Source: Leuconostoc suionicum (lineage in GTDB: Bacteria; Bacillota; Bacilli; Lactobacillales; Lactobacillaceae). From it: DNA of 64,000 nucleotides. The notes below the pieces were generated by a model. It had not been told where the DNA came from. It did no database searches and saw nothing but the letters and a program-made list of their open reading frames with translations. A program made the position numbers and the translations under genes. Numbering within the stretch: position 1 is the first letter of the stretch; each line of letters begins with the position of its first letter. Below, one piece after another: positions 17,580 through 25,032 of the stretch. The DNA lies in the NCBI RefSeq assembly GCF_001891125.1, contig NZ_CP015247.1:948501-1012500 (forward strand), read 5' to 3'.

Positions 17580-18131
17580 ATGAATATTTTAGTCATTAAT
17601 GGTAGCTCTAGAGAGAATAGTAATACAGATAGTATGCTAGCGGTATTGCTCAAGAATTTGTCGTATTGCAACATAGCGTTAAGAGAGTACAAAGTTTTGC
17701 CAATCCATGATCAAAGGCATACCAGAAAAAATTGGGAAATAGCAGAAGATGATTACAGTGCATTAATACAGAAAATGGTTAATGCAGACATCGTTATCTT
17801 TGCGACACCAATTTATTGGTACGGTATTTCTGGTTTATTAAAAAATTTTATTGATCGTTGGTCGCAAAGTTTGGCAACTAATAAAAAATTTAAGCAAGAT
17901 CTCAAAAGGAAAAGAATATATTTACTCTTAGTTGGGGATGATAAACCAACAATAAAGGGAATGCCAATCATACACCAATTTCAATATATTTGTGACTTTC
18001 TTAATTGGAATCTTGTCGATTATGTTATCGGATCAGGTAACAAACCGCAAGAAGTGAAAGATGATCGAATGGCTATGACAAAACTTTTGCAGCTTAATCA
18101 AGAATTACTGTTAGGTGGCAGCGATGAATAA
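17580..18131 (+). CDS. NAD(P)H-dependent FMN reductase / flavodoxin-fold quinone reductase
   Basis: A 183-residue flavodoxin-like protein. The phosphate loop NGSSRENSNTD (about 7-17) binds the FMN phosphate, and FATPIYWYGISGLLKNFIDRW (about 77-97) is the classic isoalloxazine-side PxYxxxxP-like segment of the NADPH-dependent FMN reductase family. AGGTGA precedes the ATG. It overlaps the MFS gene by 8 nt and diverges from the Rgg gene, so it probably acts with the exporter on a redox-active compound. Confidence 0.88.
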   Translation: MNILVINGSSRENSNTDSMLAVLLKNLSYCNIALREYKVLPIHDQRHTRKNWEIAEDDYSALIQKMVNADIVIFATPIYWYGISGLLKNFIDRWSQSLATNKKFKQDLKRKRIYLLLVGDDKPTIKGMPIIHQFQYICDFLNWNLVDYVIGSGNKPQEVKDDRMAMTKLLQLNQELLLGGSDE

Positions 18132-19341
18132 AAAGGCGTTACTACTAAACAAAAAATCATTCTGTAACTTTTTACTAGCCGATGTTATCTCAGGTTTTGG
18201 TGTGGGTATGACGACGGTCGGCGCCAATTGGTATTTGCTTTTACAGACGCATTCTAATCAGTTAGTTGGTATATATTTAACTATTAATGTTTTATCAGGA
18301 TTTTTGGTATCGCCTTTAGCTGGTGCTATTACTGATAAATATTCTAGAAAAAAAGTTATTTTATGGACCTTTATTACTAGAGCTTTTCTGATTAGTATTG
18401 TAGCAGTTTACTTTTATTTTTCAGGATTTAGTATTTTGATGATGTATTTTTTATCTATTCTCACTGGAGCTGGGTGGATTACATATATGGCCGCATCCAG
18501 AAGTTATGTCCAAGATATTTTACCCGAAGAACAGTTTGGCAGTGCTAATTCTTTTATTGAAGTTTCTTTACAGGTCGGGATGTTTTCTGCAGGTGCCATT
18601 TCGGGATTTCTTTTAAACTATACTGGGTTTTTAATTATATTAATAATCAATATTTGTTTGTTTTTCTTCGCTAGTGTATTAATTTTAACTATCGAAAATG
18701 ATAGGATATCTCAAATGAATCCAAGTGGGGCAAAGGGTAATTTTGTTTTAGGAATAAAATATATTTTAAATAAAAAAACAATCATGAATGCAGGACTACT
18801 CTCAATATTACCACTAATAATTACTCAATTGTTTAATGTATCATCACCAGATTATGTTGCTTCAACACTTCATGCCACTAGCATTGTCTATGGTATGGCG
18901 GATATGTTTTATGGTATTGGAGGATTAGCAGCTGGTATTATGGTTGGCTTGCTTCTAAATCAATTTCAAAGTAAAAAACTAATTATTTTATTTTTCTTTT
19001 TAGCAGGCTTAGCACTTTTCTTACTTTACCTCAAGCATTACGTTACTTTGATGTATATTTGTACCTTTATTCTAGGATTATCAAATTCTGCACTTCGTGT
19101 CATTATCAATACAATTCTAATGGCAAAAATAGAACCCGCATTTATGGGTAGAGCTACGGCATTATGGAACGGAATTGCGCAGTTTATGGAAGTTTTTGCT
19201 GCAATCTTAATTGGTATGCTAAATGATCGATTCGGTGCAAGTTTAGGCTTCCTAATCATGTTTTTCATTATGTTTTTCGGAATGATATGGAGTGCAACAG
19301 GTCTTAAAGTATCTACTAGTGGCAAAAAGAGAGGAATATAA
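18124..19341 (+). CDS. MFS transporter
   Basis: A 405-residue, 12-helix major facilitator. The loop after helix 2 carries GAITDKYSRKKVI, the MFS motif A (GxxxDxxxRRx). It resembles the MacF/MefA-like drug exporters with their long hydrophobic halves. The ATG at 18124 is preferred over the GTG at 18115 because AGGTGG lies 5 nt before it; the start overlaps the reductase stop by 8 nt. Probably an exporter co-expressed with the reductase under Rgg control. Confidence 0.9.
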   Translation: MNKKALLLNKKSFCNFLLADVISGFGVGMTTVGANWYLLLQTHSNQLVGIYLTINVLSGFLVSPLAGAITDKYSRKKVILWTFITRAFLISIVAVYFYFSGFSILMMYFLSILTGAGWITYMAASRSYVQDILPEEQFGSANSFIEVSLQVGMFSAGAISGFLLNYTGFLIILIINICLFFFASVLILTIENDRISQMNPSGAKGNFVLGIKYILNKKTIMNAGLLSILPLIITQLFNVSSPDYVASTLHATSIVYGMADMFYGIGGLAAGIMVGLLLNQFQSKKLIILFFFLAGLALFLLYLKHYVTLMYICTFILGLSNSALRVIINTILMAKIEPAFMGRATALWNGIAQFMEVFAAILIGMLNDRFGASLGFLIMFFIMFFGMIWSATGLKVSTSGKKRGI

Positions 19342-19342
19342 G

Positions 19343-19462
19343 ATGAACAGAGTTTTATTGGTTGAACCTAGTTTTTACGGTGTTGAATCTGTTAAGTCAG
19401 CCAAGAAACATATCAAACGAATAAATTCAAAAAATATACTAGCTATGTTGTTGGCGCTGTGA
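19343..19462 (+). pseudogene. ATP-grasp-type gene remnant (first ~20 codons)
   Basis: One base behind the MFS stop an ATG opens MNRVLLVEPSFYGVESVKSAKK, which looks like the first strand and helix of an ATP-grasp amino-acid ligase. After about 21 residues the sequence changes character and stops at 19460-19462. A deletion joint near 19395-19405 apparently fused this start to the following membrane-protein gene in another frame. It suggests the reductase-MFS unit once included a ligase, as in small peptide or dipeptide biosynthesis loci (inference). Confidence 0.5.
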
Positions 19463-19806
19463 TTTTCGTAAGCCTGATTATAGGTAGTGTTTTTCTGAAA
19501 ACTCGACTTTCTTTTAGTTTACCGGGTTGGTGGGGTATTGGTACTATCCTAATTTTATTTTTTATCACAACAACAATCTTCATAGTTGAGCGTAAACGAA
19601 TGCCTTTTCTAATTACTATTTATGTTTTGATTGTACTTGATACGCTGCTTGGAATTGGTAGTCGAATTCCGGGCCTTGCTGAATTACTAACCCAACCGAT
19701 TTCCAAATCTACCGCGTTATGGGTTATATTAATTATGGGGCCAATCGTTGCACTTGTGTGCGGTTTCGGAACTTATCGTTATATAATGAGAAATGAATCG
19801 AATTAA
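19396..19806 (+). pseudogene. small membrane protein gene lacking its start codon
   Basis: The open frame begins after a stop at 19393 and reads SQETYQTNKFKKYTSYVVGAV…, a convincing cytosolic N-terminus leading into four hydrophobic segments, about 136 residues in all. No ATG, GTG or TTG with a ribosome-binding site exists before the first helix; the only internal GTG (19459) would cut that helix in two. The original ATG was probably lost in the deletion that left the ATP-grasp remnant upstream. It may still be translated poorly from an internal start. Family unknown. Confidence 0.55.
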
Positions 19807-19923
19807 ATTTAAAATATAATAATTCTTTTACGCTTTAAATAAAATTGATGAATATCGATTGTAAATACCAGCCAGCGTTGGCGTTATTAAAAAAATTTAT
19901 GAATCTACCGCATTTCTTTTGAA

Positions 19924-19984
19924 CCCCCCAATTGACTTTACTGGTGTGGTATTAACCACGTCGGTCAAGTTAATGATCAGGGGG
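19924..19984. repeat. long imperfect stem-loop
   Basis: CCCCCC (19924-19929) can pair with GGGGG (19980-19984); inside, TTGAC pairs with GTCAA and GTGGT with ACCAC around an ATTA loop, with interior loops. The surrounding 19807-20027 has no gene. It could be a small structured RNA, a terminator-like structure without T tract, or the relic of a mobile-element end. Confidence 0.35.
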
Positions 19985-20027
19985 ACTAGGGGAAAATCAT
20001 TATTATTTCAATTTTGTCTATTGATGG

Positions 20028-20094
20028 TTGACAATTAAATATTTTTAGACTAATATGTAACATGTTAACTATTATAAGTTAACATGTTACATAT
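20028..20094 (+). promoter_or_regulatory. promoter with 17-bp-arm inverted repeat (MarR-type operators)
   Basis: TTGACA (20028-20033), 17-bp spacer, TAATAT (20051-20056). From the -10 downstream lies a perfect inverted repeat with 17-bp arms (20053-20069 and 20078-20094) and 8-bp spacer. Each arm contains the palindrome TAACATGTTA (20058-20067 and 20080-20089), centres 22 bp apart. The MarR-type repressor encoded second in this operon is the obvious ligand. Confidence 0.85.
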
Positions 20095-20106
20095 TTGGAG
20101 GAACTT

Positions 20107-20505
20107 ATGGAACAGAAAGAAATGAAAACATTAATAGAAGATGCTTATGCAGAAGTATTAAATAACCTTAAGGTAGAAAAAATAGAAAAATATTTTGGGA
20201 CGCAATATCTTCAGACAACAGATGGCGTGAATTCAACTTTCAATCAATTCAAACAGCATATTGTGGCTTTACAAAAAGTAACACAAAAAATACAAGTAAC
20301 CAATTTCCAAGAAGAAATGTTTGATGTAGAAAATCAAAAAATATTTCTTCACTATGTAGTTAACGTTACTAAAATTGACGGAAAAATAGGCCATGTTGAA
20401 GTGTTTGCAGTATTTACAGTAAGTGAAAATAAAATTGTCAGATGCGAGGAACTCACACGGGCATTAGATGATAAAACTTTAAATGACTTAGGTAGCAAAA
20501 AATGA
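20107..20505 (+). CDS. SnoaL/NTF2-like protein
   Basis: A 132-residue protein with the alpha+beta cone expected of SnoaL/ketosteroid-isomerase-like proteins: N-terminal helices (EDAYAEVLNNLKVEKIEKYF), then strands …TQKIQVTNFQEEMF, IFLHYVVNVTKIDG, HVEVFAVFTVSENKIVRCEE. The last Glu-rich strand (E near the C-terminus) is the usual pocket. ATG at 20107 follows GGAGG by 6 nt; the upstream TTG is not needed. It is translationally coupled to the MarR gene. Likely binds or isomerises a small hydrophobic molecule, perhaps the inducer. Confidence 0.72.
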   Translation: MEQKEMKTLIEDAYAEVLNNLKVEKIEKYFGTQYLQTTDGVNSTFNQFKQHIVALQKVTQKIQVTNFQEEMFDVENQKIFLHYVVNVTKIDGKIGHVEVFAVFTVSENKIVRCEELTRALDDKTLNDLGSKK

Positions 20506-20966
20506 CACAAGATATACAGAATAGTATAATTAAAAAATTGATCAGATTGTATAGTGCTCAAGCACAAGTTCGAAATAAAAAAGACCATCTCAGTCAGTCA
20601 AATGACTTTCAAAATCTTAATGAGCTGCCTTCATTAAGACAACTAGAGGCTCTGTCCTTAATCAATGCAAATACTCAGTGTGGTATTACCCAGCTATCAA
20701 GTATGTTGTCTATTAGTAAACCAGCTGTTTCACGGCTCGTCAACAAACTCGAAAATAACCAATTAATTACTATAACTTTTGGTCAAGACAAAAGGCAAAA
20801 AATAGTTCAGCTAACTCCTCAAGGGAAATTATTAGCTGAACAACATGATCGCTTACACACTGAAGCTGTTAAAAAATATCTAAATATTTTAGATAATTTC
20901 GATACTAGTGAGTTACTAGCGATTGAGAAATTTATAGACGCACTGAATCAAAATTTAGACGACTAA
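20502..20966 (+). CDS. MarR-family transcriptional regulator
   Basis: A 154-residue winged-helix regulator. The recognition region is CGITQLSSMLSISKPAVSRL (about 64-83) followed by the wing GQDKRQKIVQLTPQGK, the standard MarR signature. It starts in an ATGA overlap with the SnoaL-like gene and should repress its own operon through the duplicated TAACATGTTA operator. A terminator follows at 21064. Confidence 0.92.
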   Translation: MTQDIQNSIIKKLIRLYSAQAQVRNKKDHLSQSNDFQNLNELPSLRQLEALSLINANTQCGITQLSSMLSISKPAVSRLVNKLENNQLITITFGQDKRQKIVQLTPQGKLLAEQHDRLHTEAVKKYLNILDNFDTSELLAIEKFIDALNQNLDD

Positions 20967-21063
20967 GAATTTAAGATTTATTCAAACAGTAACATCTTAA
21001 TTTGATACTCTATTATTGAAACAATTAAATTAATAATAAGTATCGAAAAACTCAAATCACGTC

Positions 21064-21112
21064 ATAAACACTTAATTGCACGACTTTAGTCGATACGGTT
21101 AAGTGTTTTTTA
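21064..21112 (+). terminator. intrinsic terminator
   Basis: AAACACTTAA (21066-21075) pairs with TTAAGTGTTT (21099-21108); an inner ACGACT/AGTCG stem strengthens it, and T's follow to 21111. Confidence 0.78.
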
Positions 21113-21297
21113 ATCGGACGAGTTCGTTCTGTTGATGCTTTTGACAGTCATGATGTGTCACCGAAATATCAAACTGATAATCAAAACAATCCGGTTCGTG
21201 ATGATAATGGGGAACCAATCATTTAAAATTACCAATTTAATTTCATGCAACAAAGCAAGTCAGGAGGGGGTAACGATGAGGATACTTTCATTCGTAT

Positions 21298-22329
21298 GGC
21301 AGATTGCAAGAATCATCCGAACACCGCATGTTTCTGAAAGACTTTTCGTGGTGATTGCCAGTTGAGCGTTTTCATTGGCCTGGCATTAATCCAATGATTA
21401 ATTTGATCTAATTCTTTCTGACTGATGGTTTCAATTTTGCGTTCTTTTGGGATAAAACGACGGACATATCGATTTAGCACTTCATTACTACCACGTTCTT
21501 CTGGTGAATATGGGTGTGCAAAATACATCGGTATGCCTAGCTGTTCTTCTATTTCATCATATTTTGCAAACTCTCGACCGTGATCAACTGTAATTGATTT
21601 AGCATTTTTTATACCCTTGAAAAACCTAATAATAGCTGGTGTCACTGCCTGACTATTGCGCCCACTGACATGTCTCATGATATGTTGTCGACTCAATCGT
21701 TCTGTGATGGTCACTAAAACATCGCCACGTGTTTTACCAGATTGCATCGTATCAACTTCAAAATGACCAAATTCTTGTCTTAATTGGACAGCTTTTGGTC
21801 GTTTTTCAATTGAACGGCCATGAGCAAAAACACGTCTACGGCCGTCAGATTGACGTTTACGTCGAATACCTTTATCAGGTAAATCTGATAACTTAATTTT
21901 AAGCAAACCATGATGAATCCAGTTGTAGATGGTCTTGAAAGCAATGCCCAATACATGAGCAGCCGTTTCTGGTGACCACTTCAAGATACCAATGTGATGG
22001 TTCAAAAAAGCTGATATTTCAGGTGTTAGGGTCGGATGGCGACCGTGTTTGTGCCGATTACACTGGGCTAAATGATGAGCCTGTTGTGCATTGTATGGTT
22101 TAATTCGATTTAACTCGTAGGTAATAGTTGCAGGAGAACGCTTTAAGAAACGGGCTATTTCTCGAGTTGAATGATTAAGTTTGATCATTGTTTCAATGAC
22201 AGAACGTTCGTGAGCTGATAAACTAGAAGACATAAGCTGCAGATCCTTTATGGTTGATTTTAGTCAATTACCATTAAAGTCTCTGCAGTTTTTTTATGCA
22301 AGGTGTTCGGTTTAATTTTACAATCTGCC
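21298..22329 (-). mobile_element. IS30-family element, copy 1
   Basis: A 1032-bp element bounded by inverted ends beginning GGCAGATTG and flanked by a 4-bp direct repeat GTAT (21294-21297 and 22330-22333). It is nearly identical to the copies at 57785 and 62972, so transposition was recent. It inserted into an already damaged gene. Confidence 0.9.
21313..22233 (-). CDS. IS30-family transposase
   Basis: A 306-residue DDE transposase. The N-terminus has the IS30 helix-turn-helix (HSTREIARFLKRSPATITYELNR variant), and the catalytic core shows Asp in HFEVDTMQSG, Asp in SITVDHGREF and Glu in SPEERGSNE, the IS30 DD(33)E pattern. The protein is identical to those of the copies at 57881 and 63068. 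It occupies almost the whole element and is intact. Confidence 0.95.
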   Translation of the reverse strand: MSSSLSAHERSVIETMIKLNHSTREIARFLKRSPATITYELNRIKPYNAQQAHHLAQCNRHKHGRHPTLTPEISAFLNHHIGILKWSPETAAHVLGIAFKTIYNWIHHGLLKIKLSDLPDKGIRRKRQSDGRRRVFAHGRSIEKRPKAVQLRQEFGHFEVDTMQSGKTRGDVLVTITERLSRQHIMRHVSGRNSQAVTPAIIRFFKGIKNAKSITVDHGREFAKYDEIEEQLGIPMYFAHPYSPEERGSNEVLNRYVRRFIPKERKIETISQKELDQINHWINARPMKTLNWQSPRKVFQKHAVFG

Positions 22330-22733
22330 GTATCTTAATTGATCCAACCCCAAAGTGAAAGTTTACAAGTTGATTTGGAGACTGGAGCAAAACTACTACC
22401 AAATTTTGCCTTTGTTGGAAATAATGCGACTGATTGGGCAGTGTATGCTAATACACTCCTCCTTCGGCAAGAAAAAGTATCAGCCAAATCAACGCAAGCT
22501 GATAACTCAAGTAACAACACTCAAAAAGAAAGTAAAAGATAAGGGGGAATAAGGCGTTAGAATACTTTGGCCGGTATCGTTAAATGATTATCTGAAAAAT
22601 AAACAATTGATGACTTATTAATCTACATCACGTTTTTAATGAAATGTAGTCACGCTCAACTCTTGTATGGACTACCTAAAAACTTCTCGTTAGTATATAA
22701 TAAAATTTATTGTGATTATATATTGAGGAGAAT

Positions 22734-23492
22734 ATGATGAGAGATATTGTGGCTTTATGTAAAGTCTATATGATTAATATATTGAGTAATAAGTTTGCTT
22801 TTGTGTACAACTTATTATTACCAATTATCTATTTTATTTATAAGAATGTGACGCTTACTTCTTCAACAAGTCACTTTACTGCTCCTGCAATGGAAACAAT
22901 TGGAAATTTTTGGGCTTATATTATATTTGCTACAATACTTAACAATGTTATTGTGTCATTAATTGTTCAACGGGAACAAGGCTTTTACAAGCAAATGTTG
23001 TTTGTGGTTGGCTCCAAATTAAAAGTTATCACCGCAATATTTCTAGTTCAGCTAGCAATCATTTGTATTGAACTAAGTATATTCAATATTTTGGTGATGA
23101 TAGTAGCTCATCAACTAAGTTTTAAATTACTTTTTGCTGGAGTGGCTGTTGCACTCTTATCTGCTCTGCCAGTTACATTAATAGGTAGTGTTTTATTGAT
23201 ATTCAAAATAAAAATTGAATCAATCAACATACTGCTTGGAATCATATTGTTTGGATTACTTTTTATCATGTCGGTGCCAACATCTTATTCATTCACTGGT
23301 CTGGTAATTCTTTTAAATCCTTTGAGTTTTGTAACTGAAATGTCGTTACAAGTACAAAATACTGTATTTAATACGGGGCTAGTGAATGCTGGAATTTGGC
23401 TTCAGATGGTTATTGTCAGTTTATGTTATGCAATAATTGGATATTATTCATTTTCCAAGTTCTCTGTAAATGCGATTGCAGATAGGGTATAA
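22734..23492 (+). CDS. ABC-2-type transporter permease
   Basis: A 252-residue membrane protein with six helices and the ABC-2 permease layout: cytosolic N-terminus, first helix at about 20-36, a cytosolic elbow with REQGFYKQML (typical of ABC-2 coupling segments) and a last helix near 220-240. GAGGAG lies 6 nt before the first of two tandem ATG codons. The ATPase gene follows 11 nt behind its stop. Probably exports a peptide, lipid or drug; the substrate is not evident. Confidence 0.85.
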   Translation: MMRDIVALCKVYMINILSNKFAFVYNLLLPIIYFIYKNVTLTSSTSHFTAPAMETIGNFWAYIIFATILNNVIVSLIVQREQGFYKQMLFVVGSKLKVITAIFLVQLAIICIELSIFNILVMIVAHQLSFKLLFAGVAVALLSALPVTLIGSVLLIFKIKIESINILLGIILFGLLFIMSVPTSYSFTGLVILLNPLSFVTEMSLQVQNTVFNTGLVNAGIWLQMVIVSLCYAIIGYYSFSKFSVNAIADRV

Positions 23493-23503
23493 AGGGAGAA
23501 ACA

Positions 23504-24094
23504 ATGGAAATTAAAAATTATTCTGTGACATTTGATAATCGTCAGCTTTCAAAAAATTTAAACGTGTCATTTTCGACTCATAAAATGAACATTATTATGG
23601 GTGCTAATGGTGCTGGTAAAAGTACATTACTAGATTTTATCGCTGGAGTAGGCCCCAAAGGAGCAGTGGGAGAAAAGGTAGGAATTCCTCCTTATCAAAA
23701 AATAGCTTACCAGCTGCAACAAGTACATTTTTTCCCTACTTTGACGGTTGCACAAACCATTGATTTTTATAGCAAGTTAAGCAATAGATCTGACTCAAAA
23801 TCATACGAAAATGAAAAATCTGTGCGAAATAGTTTATTGAGTCCAATTTGGCACACTAAAATGGGGCAATTGTCCGGTGGTGAGCGACAAATTGTTTTGA
23901 CGTATGGGCAGTGTTTATTGGATAAAGAAGTTTATATTTTTGATGAACCGACAAGCGGGGTAGATGAAACAAATGCTCCTCTCGTTTTGAGTATGATTAA
24001 TGATCTCGTAGTTAATGATCATAAGATTGTCATTATGACGTCTCATCATTCTGAACAGTTAAAGCAATTTAACCTTAATTTGATAGCATTATAA
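23504..24094 (+). CDS. ABC transporter ATP-binding protein
   Basis: A 196-residue nucleotide-binding domain, shorter than the usual 220-300 but with all motifs: Walker A GANGAGKST, Q-loop YQLQQ, signature LSGGE, Walker B VYIFDEPT, D-loop and H-loop in MTSHH. The C-terminal regulatory extension is absent. It pairs with the permease encoded directly upstream. A GGGAG site precedes the ATG. Confidence 0.92.
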   Translation: MEIKNYSVTFDNRQLSKNLNVSFSTHKMNIIMGANGAGKSTLLDFIAGVGPKGAVGEKVGIPPYQKIAYQLQQVHFFPTLTVAQTIDFYSKLSNRSDSKSYENEKSVRNSLLSPIWHTKMGQLSGGERQIVLTYGQCLLDKEVYIFDEPTSGVDETNAPLVLSMINDLVVNDHKIVIMTSHHSEQLKQFNLNLIAL

Positions 24095-24150
24095 TCTTTT
24101 GAAGCGTGGCAACATGCTTTTTTGTTTAAAATAGCGAAAGGAGGTGTCAA

Positions 24151-24363
24151 ATGCGTGGTTTTCCAAAACTCAAAATCCACTTTGAGTACGAAAAACAGAA
24201 AACAGAAAAACCTATCAAAATTCTTAAAGCGCATAAGAATAAAACCTTACAACAAACAGTCGCATCTTTAAATCAACGCATTAGCCAAGAAAATACTGGG
24301 GTAACCAGCTACAATCCACTAGTAGATCAGTATTTTGATAGCAGTGATGTTGCCGAACTTTGA
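24151..24363 (+). CDS. 70-residue soluble protein of unknown function
   Basis: A small basic protein (MRGFPKLKIHFEYEKQKTEK…) with a very strong AAAGGAGG site 7 nt before its ATG. The C-terminal half contains a helix (TLQQTVASLNQRISQEN) and an acidic end (DSSDVAEL). I recognise no family. It ends exactly at the joint with the Rrf2 remnant, so it may belong to the accessory segment to its left. The translation signal is the main support. Confidence 0.55.
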   Translation: MRGFPKLKIHFEYEKQKTEKPIKILKAHKNKTLQQTVASLNQRISQENTGVTSYNPLVDQYFDSSDVAEL

Positions 24364-24525
24364 ATTAAACCTGCTTTCCTTAAGTCAACCATCAGACCAT
24401 GCACCACGCTAGCATTCGATACAATGCTATCAGCAATTTTTTTACTAGAAAGATTATCATTTTTATAAATACTCAAAAAAGTTAATATTATGTATAGCAT
24501 CACTTAATTTATAAGAAAATTTCAT
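24364..24525 (-). pseudogene. Rrf2-family regulator, truncated and frameshifted
   Basis: From the ATG at 24525 leftward the sequence reads MKFSYKLSDAIH, the usual Rrf2 start, then after a one-base shift ILTFLSIYKNDNLSSKKIADSI and ASVVHGLMVDLRKAGL, the Rrf2 helix-turn-helix. The gene ends abruptly after about 50 residues of an expected 140, at the joint with the gene on its left. It cannot be functional. Confidence 0.75.
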
Positions 24526-24592
24526 GTTTATTCCTGTTCCGTTGGTTGTCAGTTATATTAGTACAAGCGAATATAGCACATTACGTATGTAC

Positions 24593-24624
24593 AAAAAAAG
24601 CACAGTTTAAAACTGTGCTTTTAA
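24593..24624. terminator. bidirectional terminator
   Basis: AAAAGCACAGTTT pairs with AAACTGTGCTTTT around a two-base centre; flanked by A's on the left and T/A on the right. It follows the NmrA-like remnant in the leftward direction. Confidence 0.8.
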
Positions 24625-24650
24625 AATTGATAGACAATAATTCAAGATAA

Positions 24651-25002
24651 TTATAATGTAACAACTTCTTTGATAGCATTTGGTAAACTTTCCAATGGAT
24701 GTCCCAATACTCCTACTAAATCGTTTCTTGCACTTTCCAAAGAACCATCATTTATTGGCTTTTGGAAAACTTGTATAAACAACAAAAATTACATTATTAT
24801 TCATCATCGCTTGAACAACATTACGATGTTGTTCAAGTCTTTCAATTTCACCACCAGGCTGAGAAGAAATAAATAACAAACGATCATCGTTTCGTAAAGC
24901 AGTCGTTAGTTTATTGACATCATCACGATGCCTTCCAAACTTCGATATTGAGAAGTAGTTTTTCGCCTTATTTTCGTTTCGAACAATCAAAACGATGTCT
25001 TC
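24651..25002 (-). pseudogene. NmrA/QorB-like NAD(P)H quinone oxidoreductase, deleted and frameshifted
   Basis: The leftward frame begins without start codon at the second strand of a QorB-like protein (IVLIVRNENKAK), continues LTTALRNDDRLLFISSQPG, RLEQHRNVVQAM and VYTSF, then after a frameshift and internal deletion gives the family C-terminus LVGVLGHPLESLPNAIKEV ending at 24651. The N-terminal glycine loop and the central third are missing; a normal protein has about 285 residues. Rrf2 plus NmrA pairs often form redox-stress units, so the neighbouring Rrf2 remnant was probably its regulator. Confidence 0.72.
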
Positions 25003-25032
25003 TTAAAGAATTGATTAGCATTAAAAATCAAA

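Larger units (their letters stand above)
21110..22542 (+). pseudogene. unidentified accessory gene, decayed and split by IS30
   Basis: One frame left of the IS reads GRVRSVDAFDSHDVSPKYQ… to a stop at GEPII, then continues in the same frame as YQFNFMQQSKSGGGNDEDTF up to the IS. Right of the IS the reading continues (IDPTP), shifts frame, and gives a soluble C-terminal half (LQVDLETGAKLLPNFAFVG…) ending with a polar tail at 22542. So the gene carried an internal stop, a frameshift and an insertion, with its 5' end missing too. I do not recognise the family; plasmid or conjugative-element genes have similar character, which is a guess. Confidence 0.5.

Noticed and set aside
19038-19325. Minus-strand frame inside the MFS gene
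   Set aside because: Antisense of hydrophobic helices; no translation signal.
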